Source: Bacteroidota bacterium (GTDB taxonomy: Bacteria > Bacteroidota > Ignavibacteria > Ignavibacteriales > Ignavibacteriaceae). From it: a DNA stretch of 47,430 bases. The notes under the pieces are model-generated. The model had not been told where the DNA came from. It was given only the letters and a program-made list of their open reading frames with translations, and made no database searches. Shown here piece by piece: positions 18,842-28,035 of the stretch (position 1 is the stretch's first letter; each line of letters begins with the position of its first letter). The position numbers and the translations under genes are program-made. The DNA is taken from the NCBI GenBank assembly GCA_021815365.1, contig JAKAGZ010000017.1, positions 1 through 47,430 on the forward strand, given 5' to 3'.

Positions 18842-18939
18842 ATCTGAATTTATGTTTCCTTCGTTATGCTGTCTGTCAAAATAAAAAGGAGGTCACTGAA
18901 ATTGAGGACTGAATTACAGAAGGAGTAATTTACTTCTAT

Positions 18940-20907
18940 TTATTTTTTAACTACCTGCATTAACTGGTATTGTAAAGCTTTCGCTTCTTTGTATTGCGGT
19001 GTAATCCTTAAACTGTTATTTACGGCATCTAAAGCAGACTTATAATCATCTTGCATTATATAGCAGCCTGCTAAATTATACCAGGTCTGTGCATCTTTGT
19101 TATTGAACTTTAAGCTTTGCAACAAAAACCTTTTGGCATCATTAACCTTGCCGTTATTTAAATTTATAATACCAAGCCACTTTGATGAAAAGTCATTTGG
19201 TTCTATATCATATCTTTTGATTAAGTAATAATAAGCCTTGTCATAAATTTTAGCATCGAGTAATTGATTTGCGGTATAATCATAATATTCAATAATAAAA
19301 GGATATTGACTTATCAGCACGTCCATTGTTTTAAGGAAATTTTTATAGTCTTTAATTCTTACATAATATTCTGCAGCCTTTCTGTGTACAGTTTCCCACC
19401 CGGTATTGTAGTTCATTAATTCGTATGCTAGTGAATCAATATAGTCCGCCGGTTTGATCACTTCACTCAGAGGTTTCTGCTGGTCTTTAGTAATATAGGG
19501 CCAGTCATTTTTTAGTAATTTTATCCTGTAATCTGCAATCACTGAATCAAGAATTGAAAATTTAAAATTAGCCTGTGTTAAACTATCCTGCTGTTCGTTA
19601 GTCATTGAAAGAGATTTTGTTTTGGGCAGGTCATTTTCTTTTTCCATCGCTTCATAAAATAGTTTGCCTATTATCTTATAACCCTGTAAAGTAGGATGCA
19701 GGTGATCGGTCATCAGGTTATCGCCAGTAATTCCATCCGGGCTGATGGCATCAAATGCTGAATCAATATTTACAACAGGGTAATTAAACTTTCTGCCTAA
19801 ATCAAAAATGATTTTGTTCATCTCGCTTGGTGCACGGAATCTTAAAGCATCCAGGTCTTTAGCATATCTGAAAAGTGAATCAGCCTGATGGTAATTATGC
19901 GCTGCTAATTCTTCTTTAGCAAGCAAATAAATTTTATCAGCAGGAGGAAAATTTTTATAGTTCATTGATACGAAGGGATATTGGTCTTTTAAATTGCAGG
20001 CAAGTGTTCCGAGAATTACAGGTATGTTTTTATCTTTTGCCATTTCCAGGATATCTTCCATATTACCCTCAAACTGTGTTAATCCTTTTTCATAAACATC
20101 TGAGTCTAATCCTATATATTGATTCTGCGCCATTCTTGCCATGAGAGTGCCTGTGCTTTCTTCGTGCTTTGATAAAAGTCCGGCAGCCCATCGAATCGTA
20201 TTCTTTAACAACTGGAATGTTTTAAAATTTTCCAGTGATATCATAAGGTTAACAATTTTTCGCGAAGTGCCGAGAGATTCCATGGAACCAACTCCGAGTG
20301 CGCCGTAGTATTCATTATGCCCGGTGTAAACAAGTATCAGATCAGGTTTTTGCTTTACAATACCCGGCATCATATCGCGAAGAGCATAAGTATTTATTGC
20401 GGTCATACTGCAGTTCACCACTTCAATTTTTGAATTGGGGTATAGCAAACTTAATCTGTCCTGTATATATCTTGAAAATGAGCCTATAGGAACAAAGGGG
20501 TAACCAGCACCGCTGCTTTCACCAAGTATAAAAACTCTGAAAGTACTGTCTGTCTTTACTTCATCAAAAACATCCTGGATTGAATAAGGAACACTCTCAG
20601 TGTTTTGAAAATATTTATGTGCAATGTTGGGATTAAGGATAAGTTTGGTGTTTGTAACATTTACCCATTGAGTAAAATCGTATCCATAATTGAAAAGTCG
20701 TAGCCCTATTTCAAGAAAAATAAAAAACAAAATGGGTATCGAAAGCAGAATAAGATAAAAAATTTTTTTAGGCGGAGTTTGTGTCGGTGGGTTTAGATAA
20801 TTTTCAATAACGTTCCTGGGAATGTTTAATTCCTTTGAAAGTTTTTCAACTGATAATTTCCTTTTGTTTTCTTCAATCCATTTTTTTTGTTTGTTCGTCA
20901 GATTCAC
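18940..20907 (-). CDS. HTH-like/membrane-anchored SGNH hydrolase with TPR tail
   Basis: 655 residues from a GTG start (AAAGG upstream). Order of parts: an N-terminal HTH-like segment (about 3-38, 'KLSVEKLSKELNIPRNVIENYL'), one membrane helix (about 48-68) and an SGNH/GDSL hydrolase domain. The hydrolase blocks are 'LGESSGAGYP' with the serine, 'VNCSMTAINTY', 'YTGHNEYYG' and 'DHLHPTLQGY' with the Asp/His pair. The C-terminal 190 residues are helical, TPR-like ('AQTWYNLAGCYIMQDDYKSAL'). SGNH proteins beside carbamoyltransferase-SxtJ-DUF5989 genes recur in many bacteria, and this one is divergent from such genes with a 184-base shared promoter region. An acyl- or carbamoyl-ester transferase or esterase role on a surface glycan is plausible. 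The HTH-like head is unusual and may be only a helical cytoplasmic anchor. Confidence 0.82.
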   Translation of the reverse strand: MNLTNKQKKWIEENKRKLSVEKLSKELNIPRNVIENYLNPPTQTPPKKIFYLILLSIPILFFIFLEIGLRLFNYGYDFTQWVNVTNTKLILNPNIAHKYFQNTESVPYSIQDVFDEVKTDSTFRVFILGESSGAGYPFVPIGSFSRYIQDRLSLLYPNSKIEVVNCSMTAINTYALRDMMPGIVKQKPDLILVYTGHNEYYGALGVGSMESLGTSRKIVNLMISLENFKTFQLLKNTIRWAAGLLSKHEESTGTLMARMAQNQYIGLDSDVYEKGLTQFEGNMEDILEMAKDKNIPVILGTLACNLKDQYPFVSMNYKNFPPADKIYLLAKEELAAHNYHQADSLFRYAKDLDALRFRAPSEMNKIIFDLGRKFNYPVVNIDSAFDAISPDGITGDNLMTDHLHPTLQGYKIIGKLFYEAMEKENDLPKTKSLSMTNEQQDSLTQANFKFSILDSVIADYRIKLLKNDWPYITKDQQKPLSEVIKPADYIDSLAYELMNYNTGWETVHRKAAEYYVRIKDYKNFLKTMDVLISQYPFIIEYYDYTANQLLDAKIYDKAYYYLIKRYDIEPNDFSSKWLGIINLNNGKVNDAKRFLLQSLKFNNKDAQTWYNLAGCYIMQDDYKSALDAVNNSLRITPQYKEAKALQYQLMQVVKK

Positions 20908-21091
20908 TTAATTACCTTTAAGCTGAAATTAGAGAAAGTTTTTATCATAAAATTATCCCAAAGAAGCAAAAACATTTAGGATAATCAGCCCGTAAAATAT
21001 GGCTAAAATGTCTTAATAACGAATTAAAAAGTGATATTTTGCACACTTAAAATTATTATATTTATCAAATAAATTATCAGAAAAAATAAGA
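20908..21091. promoter_or_regulatory. Shared divergent promoter region of the carbamoyltransferase/SGNH module
   Basis: A 184-base AT-rich spacer between the minus-strand SGNH gene and the plus-strand carbamoyltransferase gene. It must carry promoters in both directions. I could not assign -35/-10 boxes or a regulator site with confidence. Confidence 0.5.
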
Positions 21092-22906
21092 ATGTACATT
21101 TTAGGTATCTCGGCATTCTATCACGACAGTGCTGCATGTCTTGTTAAAGATGGGGAAATAATTTCTGCTGCGCAGGAAGAAAGATTCACAAGAAAAAAGC
21201 ACGACCATAACTTTCCTTCAAATGCAATTAAGTTTTGCCTTGATTACAGCAAAATTACGGTCAATGACCTCAGCCTTGTTGCATTTTACGATAAACCGTT
21301 TCTGAAATTTGAAAGGCTTCTTGAAAGTTATCTCAGTTATGCACCGAAGGGGATTCGTTCTTTTATTAAAGCAATGCCGTTGTGGGTAAAAGAAAAACTC
21401 TGGATGAAAGAATACATCAGGAGAGAACTTAATTATGATGGCAAGACAATTTTTCCTGAACATCACGAGTCACATGCAGCTTCTGCATTTTATCCTTCGC
21501 CGTTTGAAGAAGCCGCAATATTAACAATGGATGGAGTAGGTGAATGGACAACCACTAGCTTTGGTGCAGGGAAAAACAATAAAATTGAGTTGCTTGCAGA
21601 TATAAAATTTCCACATTCGCTCGGACTTCTTTATTCCGCGTTCACATACTATACGGGTTTCAAAGTTAATTCGGGTGAATATAAAGTAATGGGGCTTGCC
21701 CCATACGGCGAGCCGAAATATAAAAACCTCATTCTTCAGGAATTAATTGATGTAAAAGAAGACGGTTCGTTCAGAATGAATATGGAATATTTTGATTATG
21801 CTTTTGGTCTGACAATGACCAACGAAAAGTTTACCAGGCTTTTTGGGGGAGAGCCGCGCAAACCGGAATCCAAATTAACTCAGAAAGATATGGATCTTGC
21901 CAGGTCGCTGCAGGATGTTACTGAAGAAATTGTTTTAAAATTAGGCAGAAACGTCTATAAAGAAACCGGGTTAAAAAATTTAACTCTCGCCGGCGGCGTG
22001 GCATTAAATTGTGTTGCTAACGGAAAGCTCCTTCGTGAGGGACCGTTTGATGATATATGGATTCAGCCGGCTGCCGGTGATGCAGGCGGAGCGCTTGGTG
22101 CAGCACTTATAGGCTGGTATAATTATTTTGAAAAGCCGAGAAGTGTAAATAAAAATGACTCTCAAAAAGGTTCTTATCTCGGTCCTGAATTTTCGAACAA
22201 TGAAATTCTTGACTTCCTTAATAAAAAAGAAATTCCGTTCAGTGAAATCAGTACTGAAGATATACCGGGAACAATTGCTGAGCTGATTGTTCAGGAAAAA
22301 GTTATCGGATGGTTCCAGGGCAGAATGGAATTCGGACCGCGCGCACTTGGTGCAAGGTCAATTATTGGTGATGCACGCTCGCCTAAAATGCAAGCACAGA
22401 TGAATTTGAAGATTAAATTCAGAGAGGGCTTTCGTCCCTTTGCACCTTCTGTACTGGCTGAAAAAGTATCTGAGTATTTTGAGCTGGAGTCTGACAGTCC
22501 ATATATGCTTCTCGTTGCAAACGTTAAAAAAGATAGACAAAAACAAATGACTGAAGAAGAAAAAAAATTATTTGGAATTGACAAATTAAACGTAATCAGG
22601 TCGGACATTCCTGCAGTTACACATATTGATTATTCAGCAAGAATTCAGACAGTGCATGCTGGAACAAATAAACTCTATTATGATCTGCTGAAAAGGCTTG
22701 ACGGAGAATATGGCTGTGCAGTGATAATAAATACTTCTTTTAATGTTCGCGGTGAACCTATTGTCTGTACACCCGAAGACGCATACCTGTGTTTTATGCG
22801 CACTAATATTGATTACCTCATCATCGGTAATTATTTGCTCGATAAAAAAGAACAGAAAGAATTTAAAGAGGATAAAGACTGGCATAAAGAATTCCAGTTG
22901 GACTAG
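21092..22906 (+). CDS. NodU/CmcH/TobZ-family carbamoyltransferase
   Basis: 604 residues, the usual length. The N-terminal Carbam_trans_N half has 'ILGISAFYHDSAACLVKDGE', 'AAQEERFTRKKHD', the His-rich metal site 'EHHESHAASAFYPSPF' and 'MDGVGEW'. The family's 'GGVALNCVANGKL' and 'GDAGGALGAAL' motifs follow, and the C-terminal half carries 'QGRMEFGPRALGARSI' and 'NTSFNVRGEPIV'. These enzymes move a carbamoyl group from carbamoyl phosphate, via carbamoyl-adenylate, to a hydroxyl on a sugar, antibiotic or toxin. SxtJ and DUF5989 genes follow directly. The acceptor is unknown. Confidence 0.95.
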   Translation: MYILGISAFYHDSAACLVKDGEIISAAQEERFTRKKHDHNFPSNAIKFCLDYSKITVNDLSLVAFYDKPFLKFERLLESYLSYAPKGIRSFIKAMPLWVKEKLWMKEYIRRELNYDGKTIFPEHHESHAASAFYPSPFEEAAILTMDGVGEWTTTSFGAGKNNKIELLADIKFPHSLGLLYSAFTYYTGFKVNSGEYKVMGLAPYGEPKYKNLILQELIDVKEDGSFRMNMEYFDYAFGLTMTNEKFTRLFGGEPRKPESKLTQKDMDLARSLQDVTEEIVLKLGRNVYKETGLKNLTLAGGVALNCVANGKLLREGPFDDIWIQPAAGDAGGALGAALIGWYNYFEKPRSVNKNDSQKGSYLGPEFSNNEILDFLNKKEIPFSEISTEDIPGTIAELIVQEKVIGWFQGRMEFGPRALGARSIIGDARSPKMQAQMNLKIKFREGFRPFAPSVLAEKVSEYFELESDSPYMLLVANVKKDRQKQMTEEEKKLFGIDKLNVIRSDIPAVTHIDYSARIQTVHAGTNKLYYDLLKRLDGEYGCAVIINTSFNVRGEPIVCTPEDAYLCFMRTNIDYLIIGNYLLDKKEQKEFKEDKDWHKEFQLD

Positions 22907-22959
22907 AAAAATAGAGATATACTGCAGACTGAATCTCAACACAGAAAATATATTTGGCT

Positions 22960-23376
22960 ATGATTTTAGAAGAAATAAAAAATATTAAAGGAACTAAGAA
23001 AGATCTCCGCAAATTTGGACTGACAGTTGGAATAGTACTGCTTGTTATCGCAGGTTTTTTATTCTGGAAGCAGAAAGAAAGTTATTTTTACTTTGGGATA
23101 ATAGGTGCTTTTCTTTCGCTTACAGGAATAGTTTCGCCGGTTATACTCAAGCCGCTAAATAAGATCTGGATGACGCTTGCAATACTAATGGGTTGGGTAA
23201 TGACGAGAGTAATTCTGATAATTTTGTTTTATATTGTATTGACACCATTGGCTTTTGCAGCAAGAATCTTCGGTAAGAATTTTCTTGATCTGCAAATAGA
23301 TAAATCAAAAACTTCCTACTGGGAGAGGAGAGAAAAAATAAGAGCCCAACCCTCTGATTATGAAAGACAATTTTAA
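22960..23376 (+). CDS. SxtJ-family membrane protein
   Basis: The likely start is ATG 22960 (138 residues); a TTG at 22954 is in frame but unnecessary. Three hydrophobic segments (about residues 20-40, 47-65 and 72-102), then a short cytoplasmic tail 'DKSKTSYWERREK'. The opening 'ILEEIKNIKGTKKDLRKFG' and the 'WMTLAILMGWVMTRVIL' segment are typical of SxtJ, named from saxitoxin clusters, whose biochemical role is unknown. It is regularly found behind carbamoyltransferases and probably helps present the acceptor at the membrane. Confidence 0.85.
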   Translation: MILEEIKNIKGTKKDLRKFGLTVGIVLLVIAGFLFWKQKESYFYFGIIGAFLSLTGIVSPVILKPLNKIWMTLAILMGWVMTRVILIILFYIVLTPLAFAARIFGKNFLDLQIDKSKTSYWERREKIRAQPSDYERQF

Positions 23377-23396
23377 ATTTTTAGAGTGAGTATAAT

Positions 23397-23555
23397 ATGA
23401 GTAAACTATCAATTATTTCAGAACTTTGGCAGTTCCTTAAGGTAAGAAAAAAATGGTGGCTAGCGCCAATTTTAGTTTTTCTTCTGTTACTTGGCGGGCT
23501 GATCATTCTTACACAAGGCTCTGCATTGGCTCCGTTTATCTATTCGATATTCTGA
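23397..23555 (+). CDS. DUF5989-family small membrane protein
   Basis: A 52-residue protein, starting 20 bases after the SxtJ stop. It reads 'SELWQFLKVRKKWWLAP', one membrane helix ('ILVFLLLLGGLIIL'), then 'TQGSALAPFIYSIF', which matches the DUF5989 family in full length and in the conserved 'ELW-FL-RKKWW' and 'GSALAPFIY' ends. Such genes nearly always lie next to SxtJ and a carbamoyltransferase. No function is known. Confidence 0.85.
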   Translation: MSKLSIISELWQFLKVRKKWWLAPILVFLLLLGGLIILTQGSALAPFIYSIF

Positions 23556-23590
23556 CACCACACAAAACAAATAACACAGAAGAATTTTCA

Positions 23591-23719
23591 GTCAGATAGA
23601 TCATGCGTGCAGTTCCGTGCCCGCACGCCGCAGTGGCGTTTCGGCTCGCCTCGCTGCGAAACGGGCACGCAGGCTTGTTGTCCGTCGGCTATTTCGTAAC
23701 AAACAGACAATTGTCTGAC
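23591..23719. repeat. GC-rich multi-stem palindromic element
   Basis: A locally GC-rich patch in an AT-rich region. The outermost repeat is GTCAGA (23591-23596) with TCTGAC (23714-23719). Inside, GTGCCCG (23617-23623) pairs with CGGGCAC (23662-23668) and encloses two hairpins: ACGCC/GGCGT (23625-23629 with 23635-23639) and TTCG/CGAA (23640-23643 with 23657-23660). That is a three-way-junction fold. A 14-base palindrome CAGACAATTGTCTG follows (23704-23717). There is no T-tract. It lies between convergent genes and could be a dispersed REP/MITE-like element or a structured 3' UTR. Confidence 0.65.
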
Positions 23720-23739
23720 ACGCATTAGTAAAAATCCTT

Positions 23740-25587
23740 TCACCTTAGTACAGCAACACCAAACGGCGGGAGTTCCAGTTTATAATTAAGCGAAAATCCT
23801 TTAACCCATTTCCCTGAAATCAGGTCTCTCAGTTTGCTGTTTGTCTTTTTATATTTACTCAAATTAAGAACTACCTGTTTGCGTTGCCCATTATTGTTGA
23901 TAATGACAAAGAATGTTTTGTCGTTAAGCGTTCTGCTGTAACCGAGTATTTTATTTGTGTTGTCAGTAAGAAAGAAATCGAGACTGCCAAGAGAAAGAGC
24001 TTTATTATTTTTCCTGATCGAAATTAATTTTTGATACCAGTTGAATAAATTCTGATTAAACTCTACAGGATCAGAGGGTCTCTTTCTTCCAAGAGGATCA
24101 GCAGATTCGTTTTCATATTTAACGCCGGGCCATACCATAGGCTTACGGCAGTCAGGGTCATCGCCGCCCCACATTCCTGCTTCATCACCGTAGTAAATCA
24201 TAGGTGCACCGGGCATTGTCATTTGAATTGCCGCAGCAAGCATTTGTTTTTTTATCTCGGTTTGGTCCGGTTTTCTCTCATCATAATTTTTATTGTCCTT
24301 AGCGCTGGCGTAATGATCGTACCACCTGTCAGGGTTAATGATCTGCGAAGCAACTCTGTCGACATCGTGACTGTCGAGCAGGTTTTGCAGAACATAAAAA
24401 TTATCTTTCGGATATTCTTTCTCCAACGTTTCAATGCTATCTGCAAATGCTTCAGGAGAAATTTGTTCTTTCTTATCTGCAATAAATTTATTAACGGCAC
24501 GAGCTAATTTATAATTCATCACCCCGTCAAATGAATCGCCCTGAAGCCACGGTGCAGCATCAAACATCTGGTTTATCTGCCAGTTTTCCCACCAGATTTC
24601 TCCGGTTATGTATGCTTCGGGGTTTTCCTCTTTTACCCATCTTCTGAATGTCTTCCAGAATTTTAATGGTACTTTTTCTGCAACATCAAGCCTCCAGCCG
24701 TCAATTCCGTCTGAAGGATTTCCATCTCTATTCGGATCCATCCACCTTTTAACTATTGAATGAACGTGTTCTCCGAAATCTTTCTCCAAGCCGTATACAG
24801 AATCTTTTTTGATTTCGGGCAGGTCCTTGACACCGTTCCATCCTTCATATTCAAATTCGTTCTGTGGTGTGCTTGGATTATCCCACGATTTAATTATAAA
24901 CCAATTCTTGTATTTGGAGCGCTGCTGATTTTTTACAACATCCTGAAATGCCCAGAAGGTAGTGCCGACATGATTGAAAACTCCATCAATGATCACCTTC
25001 ATTCCTAACTGATGGCATTTTTTTATCAGTGTTAAAAACAGGCTGTCGGCTGAAGTCCATTTCCATGTTTTGGGATTGCCGGGATCTTCGCTTGCCCAGA
25101 TTTTTTCATCTTCTCCCGGGTTGGGTCCTAAATTATTATCAATGTGATGATACATTCTTGTATCATATTTATGATGAGATGGTGATTCAAAAAGAGGATT
25201 GAAATAAATCGCCGTGATACCGAGCTTTTTTAAATAATCCAGGTGGTCAATAACACCCTGCAGATCGCCGCCGTATCTTCTGGCGCCGTTGTTCCAGTAA
25301 AAGTCATGCCCATCTGCTTTTTCCCACGGCTGCAATTTAAACCAGTCTGATGTCCATGGAGAAATTTTCCAGCCTTGTGGAACTGAATAGGGCCAGGCCC
25401 CTTCCATATCGTGCGGAGTGGGGTCGTTATTTTTATCGCCGTTTGCAAAACGTTCCGGGAATATCTGATACCAGACTGCTGTCTTTGCCCATCCAGGGAC
25501 ACGTGGAATTTTTTTGTCTATTAATTTATTTCCAGCGAAACCGAGTGATAATAAAGCTGCGAGAATAACCGAAATATATTTCTTCAT
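23740..25587 (-). CDS. GH13 glycosidase (cyclomaltodextrinase/neopullulanase-like), probably exported
   Basis: 615 residues with an N-terminal signal (KKYISVILAALLSLGFAG). The GH13 barrel has region I D201...N205-H206, nucleophile D301 ('GWRLDVAEKV'), acid/base E330 ('ITGEIWWE') and H407-D408 in 'LLDSHDVDR'. 'AVWYQIFPERFANGD' and 'YFNPLFESPSHHKYDT' are typical of maltodextrin-acting GH13 enzymes. There is no N-terminal CBM34 or starch-binding domain and no T9SS tail, so a periplasmic location is likely. It is the second gene of a minus-strand pair, 39 bases after the 802-residue GH13 gene, and would trim maltodextrins released by the secreted amylase. Confidence 0.93.
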   Translation of the reverse strand: MKKYISVILAALLSLGFAGNKLIDKKIPRVPGWAKTAVWYQIFPERFANGDKNNDPTPHDMEGAWPYSVPQGWKISPWTSDWFKLQPWEKADGHDFYWNNGARRYGGDLQGVIDHLDYLKKLGITAIYFNPLFESPSHHKYDTRMYHHIDNNLGPNPGEDEKIWASEDPGNPKTWKWTSADSLFLTLIKKCHQLGMKVIIDGVFNHVGTTFWAFQDVVKNQQRSKYKNWFIIKSWDNPSTPQNEFEYEGWNGVKDLPEIKKDSVYGLEKDFGEHVHSIVKRWMDPNRDGNPSDGIDGWRLDVAEKVPLKFWKTFRRWVKEENPEAYITGEIWWENWQINQMFDAAPWLQGDSFDGVMNYKLARAVNKFIADKKEQISPEAFADSIETLEKEYPKDNFYVLQNLLDSHDVDRVASQIINPDRWYDHYASAKDNKNYDERKPDQTEIKKQMLAAAIQMTMPGAPMIYYGDEAGMWGGDDPDCRKPMVWPGVKYENESADPLGRKRPSDPVEFNQNLFNWYQKLISIRKNNKALSLGSLDFFLTDNTNKILGYSRTLNDKTFFVIINNNGQRKQVVLNLSKYKKTNSKLRDLISGKWVKGFSLNYKLELPPFGVAVLR

Positions 25588-25626
25588 AAAATTTTGTTGG
25601 TGTTGTGGATAAAATAGATTTTTTAG

Positions 25627-28035
25627 TTATTGACTTATAAGATTAAAAAACCTGTAGCTGATTCCTTTGACGGGAATAGTTACTTTATTATTTGATACAA
25701 ATATTTTTTGTCCGGACAGCAGATCAACTAATTCTTTCGTATTGTAATAAGCCGGCAGCTTTAGATTTACTTGCTGCTCTTCAGGATTTTTATTAAGCAC
25801 CACGAGCACTCGCTCATTCATATCGGAACGCAGGTAAGCAAAAATATTTGTATCGGCAATCAATGAAAAATAGTCTCCGTAGCGCAGCGCAGGGTGATCC
25901 TTTCTAAGATGGATGAGTTTTCTAATATCAACAAGGTTCTCTCTTTCATCAGAATTTAACTCGCTACCGAATTTCATCATTCTTCTGTTATCGGGGTCGG
26001 CAGCGCCGGTCATACCGATTTCATCGCCGTAATAAATAGTTGGTATTCCCGGAATTGTGAGGAGGTATGAAAGATACAATCTTTCTTTTTTATAGCTGCT
26101 TTTATGATCAACTTTAGGCGGATTGTTCCAGCCAATTTCGATCGAGTTGCCGTCATTAATTTGCAGATCGCCATCTGCATAAGCCATAAAACGATCTTTA
26201 TCCTGGCTGTCCATTATGTTGCCCATTAAATTATCGTCACCGAAAATTACAAGCCCCTTTTTTATTTCTTTATCCAGTTGACTGAAAGATGCATCCTGTT
26301 TCAGGAAAGTGGGGATTGCCACATCATAAAGATTAAAGTTAAACTGCGCAGGGAGCTGTCCGTTATTTACATAAGACTTAACGAGGTCGTAACTTCCAAA
26401 TGTTTCGCCCATTTGGAATACTTCTTTATGCTGAGGTATTTCAACTTCTTTTTTTAATTTTCTGTTAAGCGTTCGCCAGAAATTGTTGGGAATATGTTTT
26501 ACAGCATCCTGTCTGAAACCATCGGCACCAGTTTTTTCCAGCCACCAGATTGCATCATTTGTAACGGCATTTACAGCAGCTTTTGAATGTATAAAATCGA
26601 ATGTCGGCATAAATGGCTCGAACCATGTTGTTAATCTTTGTTCGTCCCAGATCCTGATATTTAATCTGCCATCGGGTAATTTTAAATGTCCGAACCAGTC
26701 ACGATGCTCTTTGAAATAAGGGTGTTCCTGGTGAACGTGGTGAGCAACAATATCAAGCAGCACTTTTACATTATGCTTATGAGCTGTTCTGACAAGCTCC
26801 TGTAGTTTCGCCATCGTACCAAATTCTTCCTCAACAGAACGTGGTTTAATTGGCCAGTAACCATGGTACCCAGAGAACCATCTGTGTGGTTTTGGAAATT
26901 CTCTGAAAGCATGATTTGTGTTATCATAGACGGGAGATATCCATAAAGTCGTAATACCGAGTGAATCAAAATATCCATCGTTAAATTTATTAATAATGCC
27001 CTGAAAATCTCCACCCATGTAATTTGCTTTATCGAAAAGAGAATCGTGTACAATTGGCTTGTTGATTGATTTATCTCCATCATCGAATCTGTCAATTATT
27101 GCAGAATAGATAATTGCATCATGCCAGGTAAAGTATTTGCCTCTGCCGGCAGGAGTTCCATCGAACAAAATAATATTTTGGATATTTGTTGCCTGACCAT
27201 TTTGTGTTACAGCAACACGCAGAGTTTTTTTACCTTTTAGCAAAAATTTCGGTAATGAAACATCAACCCGGTTTCCTGAGATTTTTATATTTGCGGCTGC
27301 GATCGGCTCGTTGTCTAGTAAAGCTATTAAATTCTCTTTTGAAATTTTTTCTTCGCTCTCTTTATTTTCATAAATGAAAGAAAATTCATCTTCTTTTTTT
27401 GAAAGTTTATCTCCGTAAATATGAAGGAACGGCTGAGCTTTGTGTTTTGGCTCCACGGTCAACACTGAATTATAGTCTCCCATTCCGTTAGGAATTTTTT
27501 CCGGGCTTGCCGGGTCTATCAGTTCTGAGCCGTCTGCAAAAAACTTGTACTGATATCTCCCGGGTTCGAGAGGTATTTTTATTTCATAGGTGCCGTTGTT
27601 GTTTATCATTTCAAGGTCTGATCTGTTCCAGTTGTTAAAGCTTCCGAAAAGAAAAACCTTATTATATTTTTTCTCAGGCATAAATTTGAACGATATAATT
27701 TGTTGTTCATTTATCCTGACGGGGAAAGAATAATTTTTCCTGCCAAATTTAAACCTGATCAGGTGCATTCCCTCCGAACCGACCGGTGCGTTAAAAATAA
27801 ACCTTGTTTTATCATAATTAAATTTTACATCTACAGATGAATTTTTCTTCAGTGTAATGCCGGAATATTTTTCTGCAAAGAACATATCAGAAATCAATAC
27901 AGAATCTGACTTACCGGAAATCAGGTTTATTGGTTCGATTAAACCGTTAATTTTTTGTGCAGGTGTGTTTGATGCAAGATTGATATATAAAAAAAGAAAG
28001 AGAGACAGAAAATTTGTATAATTTCTGTGAGCCAT
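25627..28035 (-). CDS. GH13 glycosidase with N-terminal starch-binding-like domain and altered region I/IV residues
   Basis: 802 residues; AGGAGA precedes the ATG. An N-terminal hydrophobic segment (about 8-25, ending 'NTPAQ') suggests export. An Ig-like region (about 30-110) is followed by a CBM48/AMPK-type domain (about 113-195, 'VFLFGSFNNWN', 'YQYKFFADGSE'), a further beta domain, and the GH13 barrel from about 300. Nucleophile D510 ('GFRQDAVKH') and acid/base E544 ('MGETFG') are present. Region I reads D428-IVA-H432-H433 where Asn-His is usual, and region IV reads S610-Q611-D612 where His precedes the Asp in most GH13s. The transition-state Asp (612) is kept, so activity is likely but specificity may differ. 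Periplasmic maltodextrin processing is inferred. Confidence 0.9.
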   Translation of the reverse strand: MAHRNYTNFLSLFLFLYINLASNTPAQKINGLIEPINLISGKSDSVLISDMFFAEKYSGITLKKNSSVDVKFNYDKTRFIFNAPVGSEGMHLIRFKFGRKNYSFPVRINEQQIISFKFMPEKKYNKVFLFGSFNNWNRSDLEMINNNGTYEIKIPLEPGRYQYKFFADGSELIDPASPEKIPNGMGDYNSVLTVEPKHKAQPFLHIYGDKLSKKEDEFSFIYENKESEEKISKENLIALLDNEPIAAANIKISGNRVDVSLPKFLLKGKKTLRVAVTQNGQATNIQNIILFDGTPAGRGKYFTWHDAIIYSAIIDRFDDGDKSINKPIVHDSLFDKANYMGGDFQGIINKFNDGYFDSLGITTLWISPVYDNTNHAFREFPKPHRWFSGYHGYWPIKPRSVEEEFGTMAKLQELVRTAHKHNVKVLLDIVAHHVHQEHPYFKEHRDWFGHLKLPDGRLNIRIWDEQRLTTWFEPFMPTFDFIHSKAAVNAVTNDAIWWLEKTGADGFRQDAVKHIPNNFWRTLNRKLKKEVEIPQHKEVFQMGETFGSYDLVKSYVNNGQLPAQFNFNLYDVAIPTFLKQDASFSQLDKEIKKGLVIFGDDNLMGNIMDSQDKDRFMAYADGDLQINDGNSIEIGWNNPPKVDHKSSYKKERLYLSYLLTIPGIPTIYYGDEIGMTGAADPDNRRMMKFGSELNSDERENLVDIRKLIHLRKDHPALRYGDYFSLIADTNIFAYLRSDMNERVLVVLNKNPEEQQVNLKLPAYYNTKELVDLLSGQKIFVSNNKVTIPVKGISYRFFNLISQ

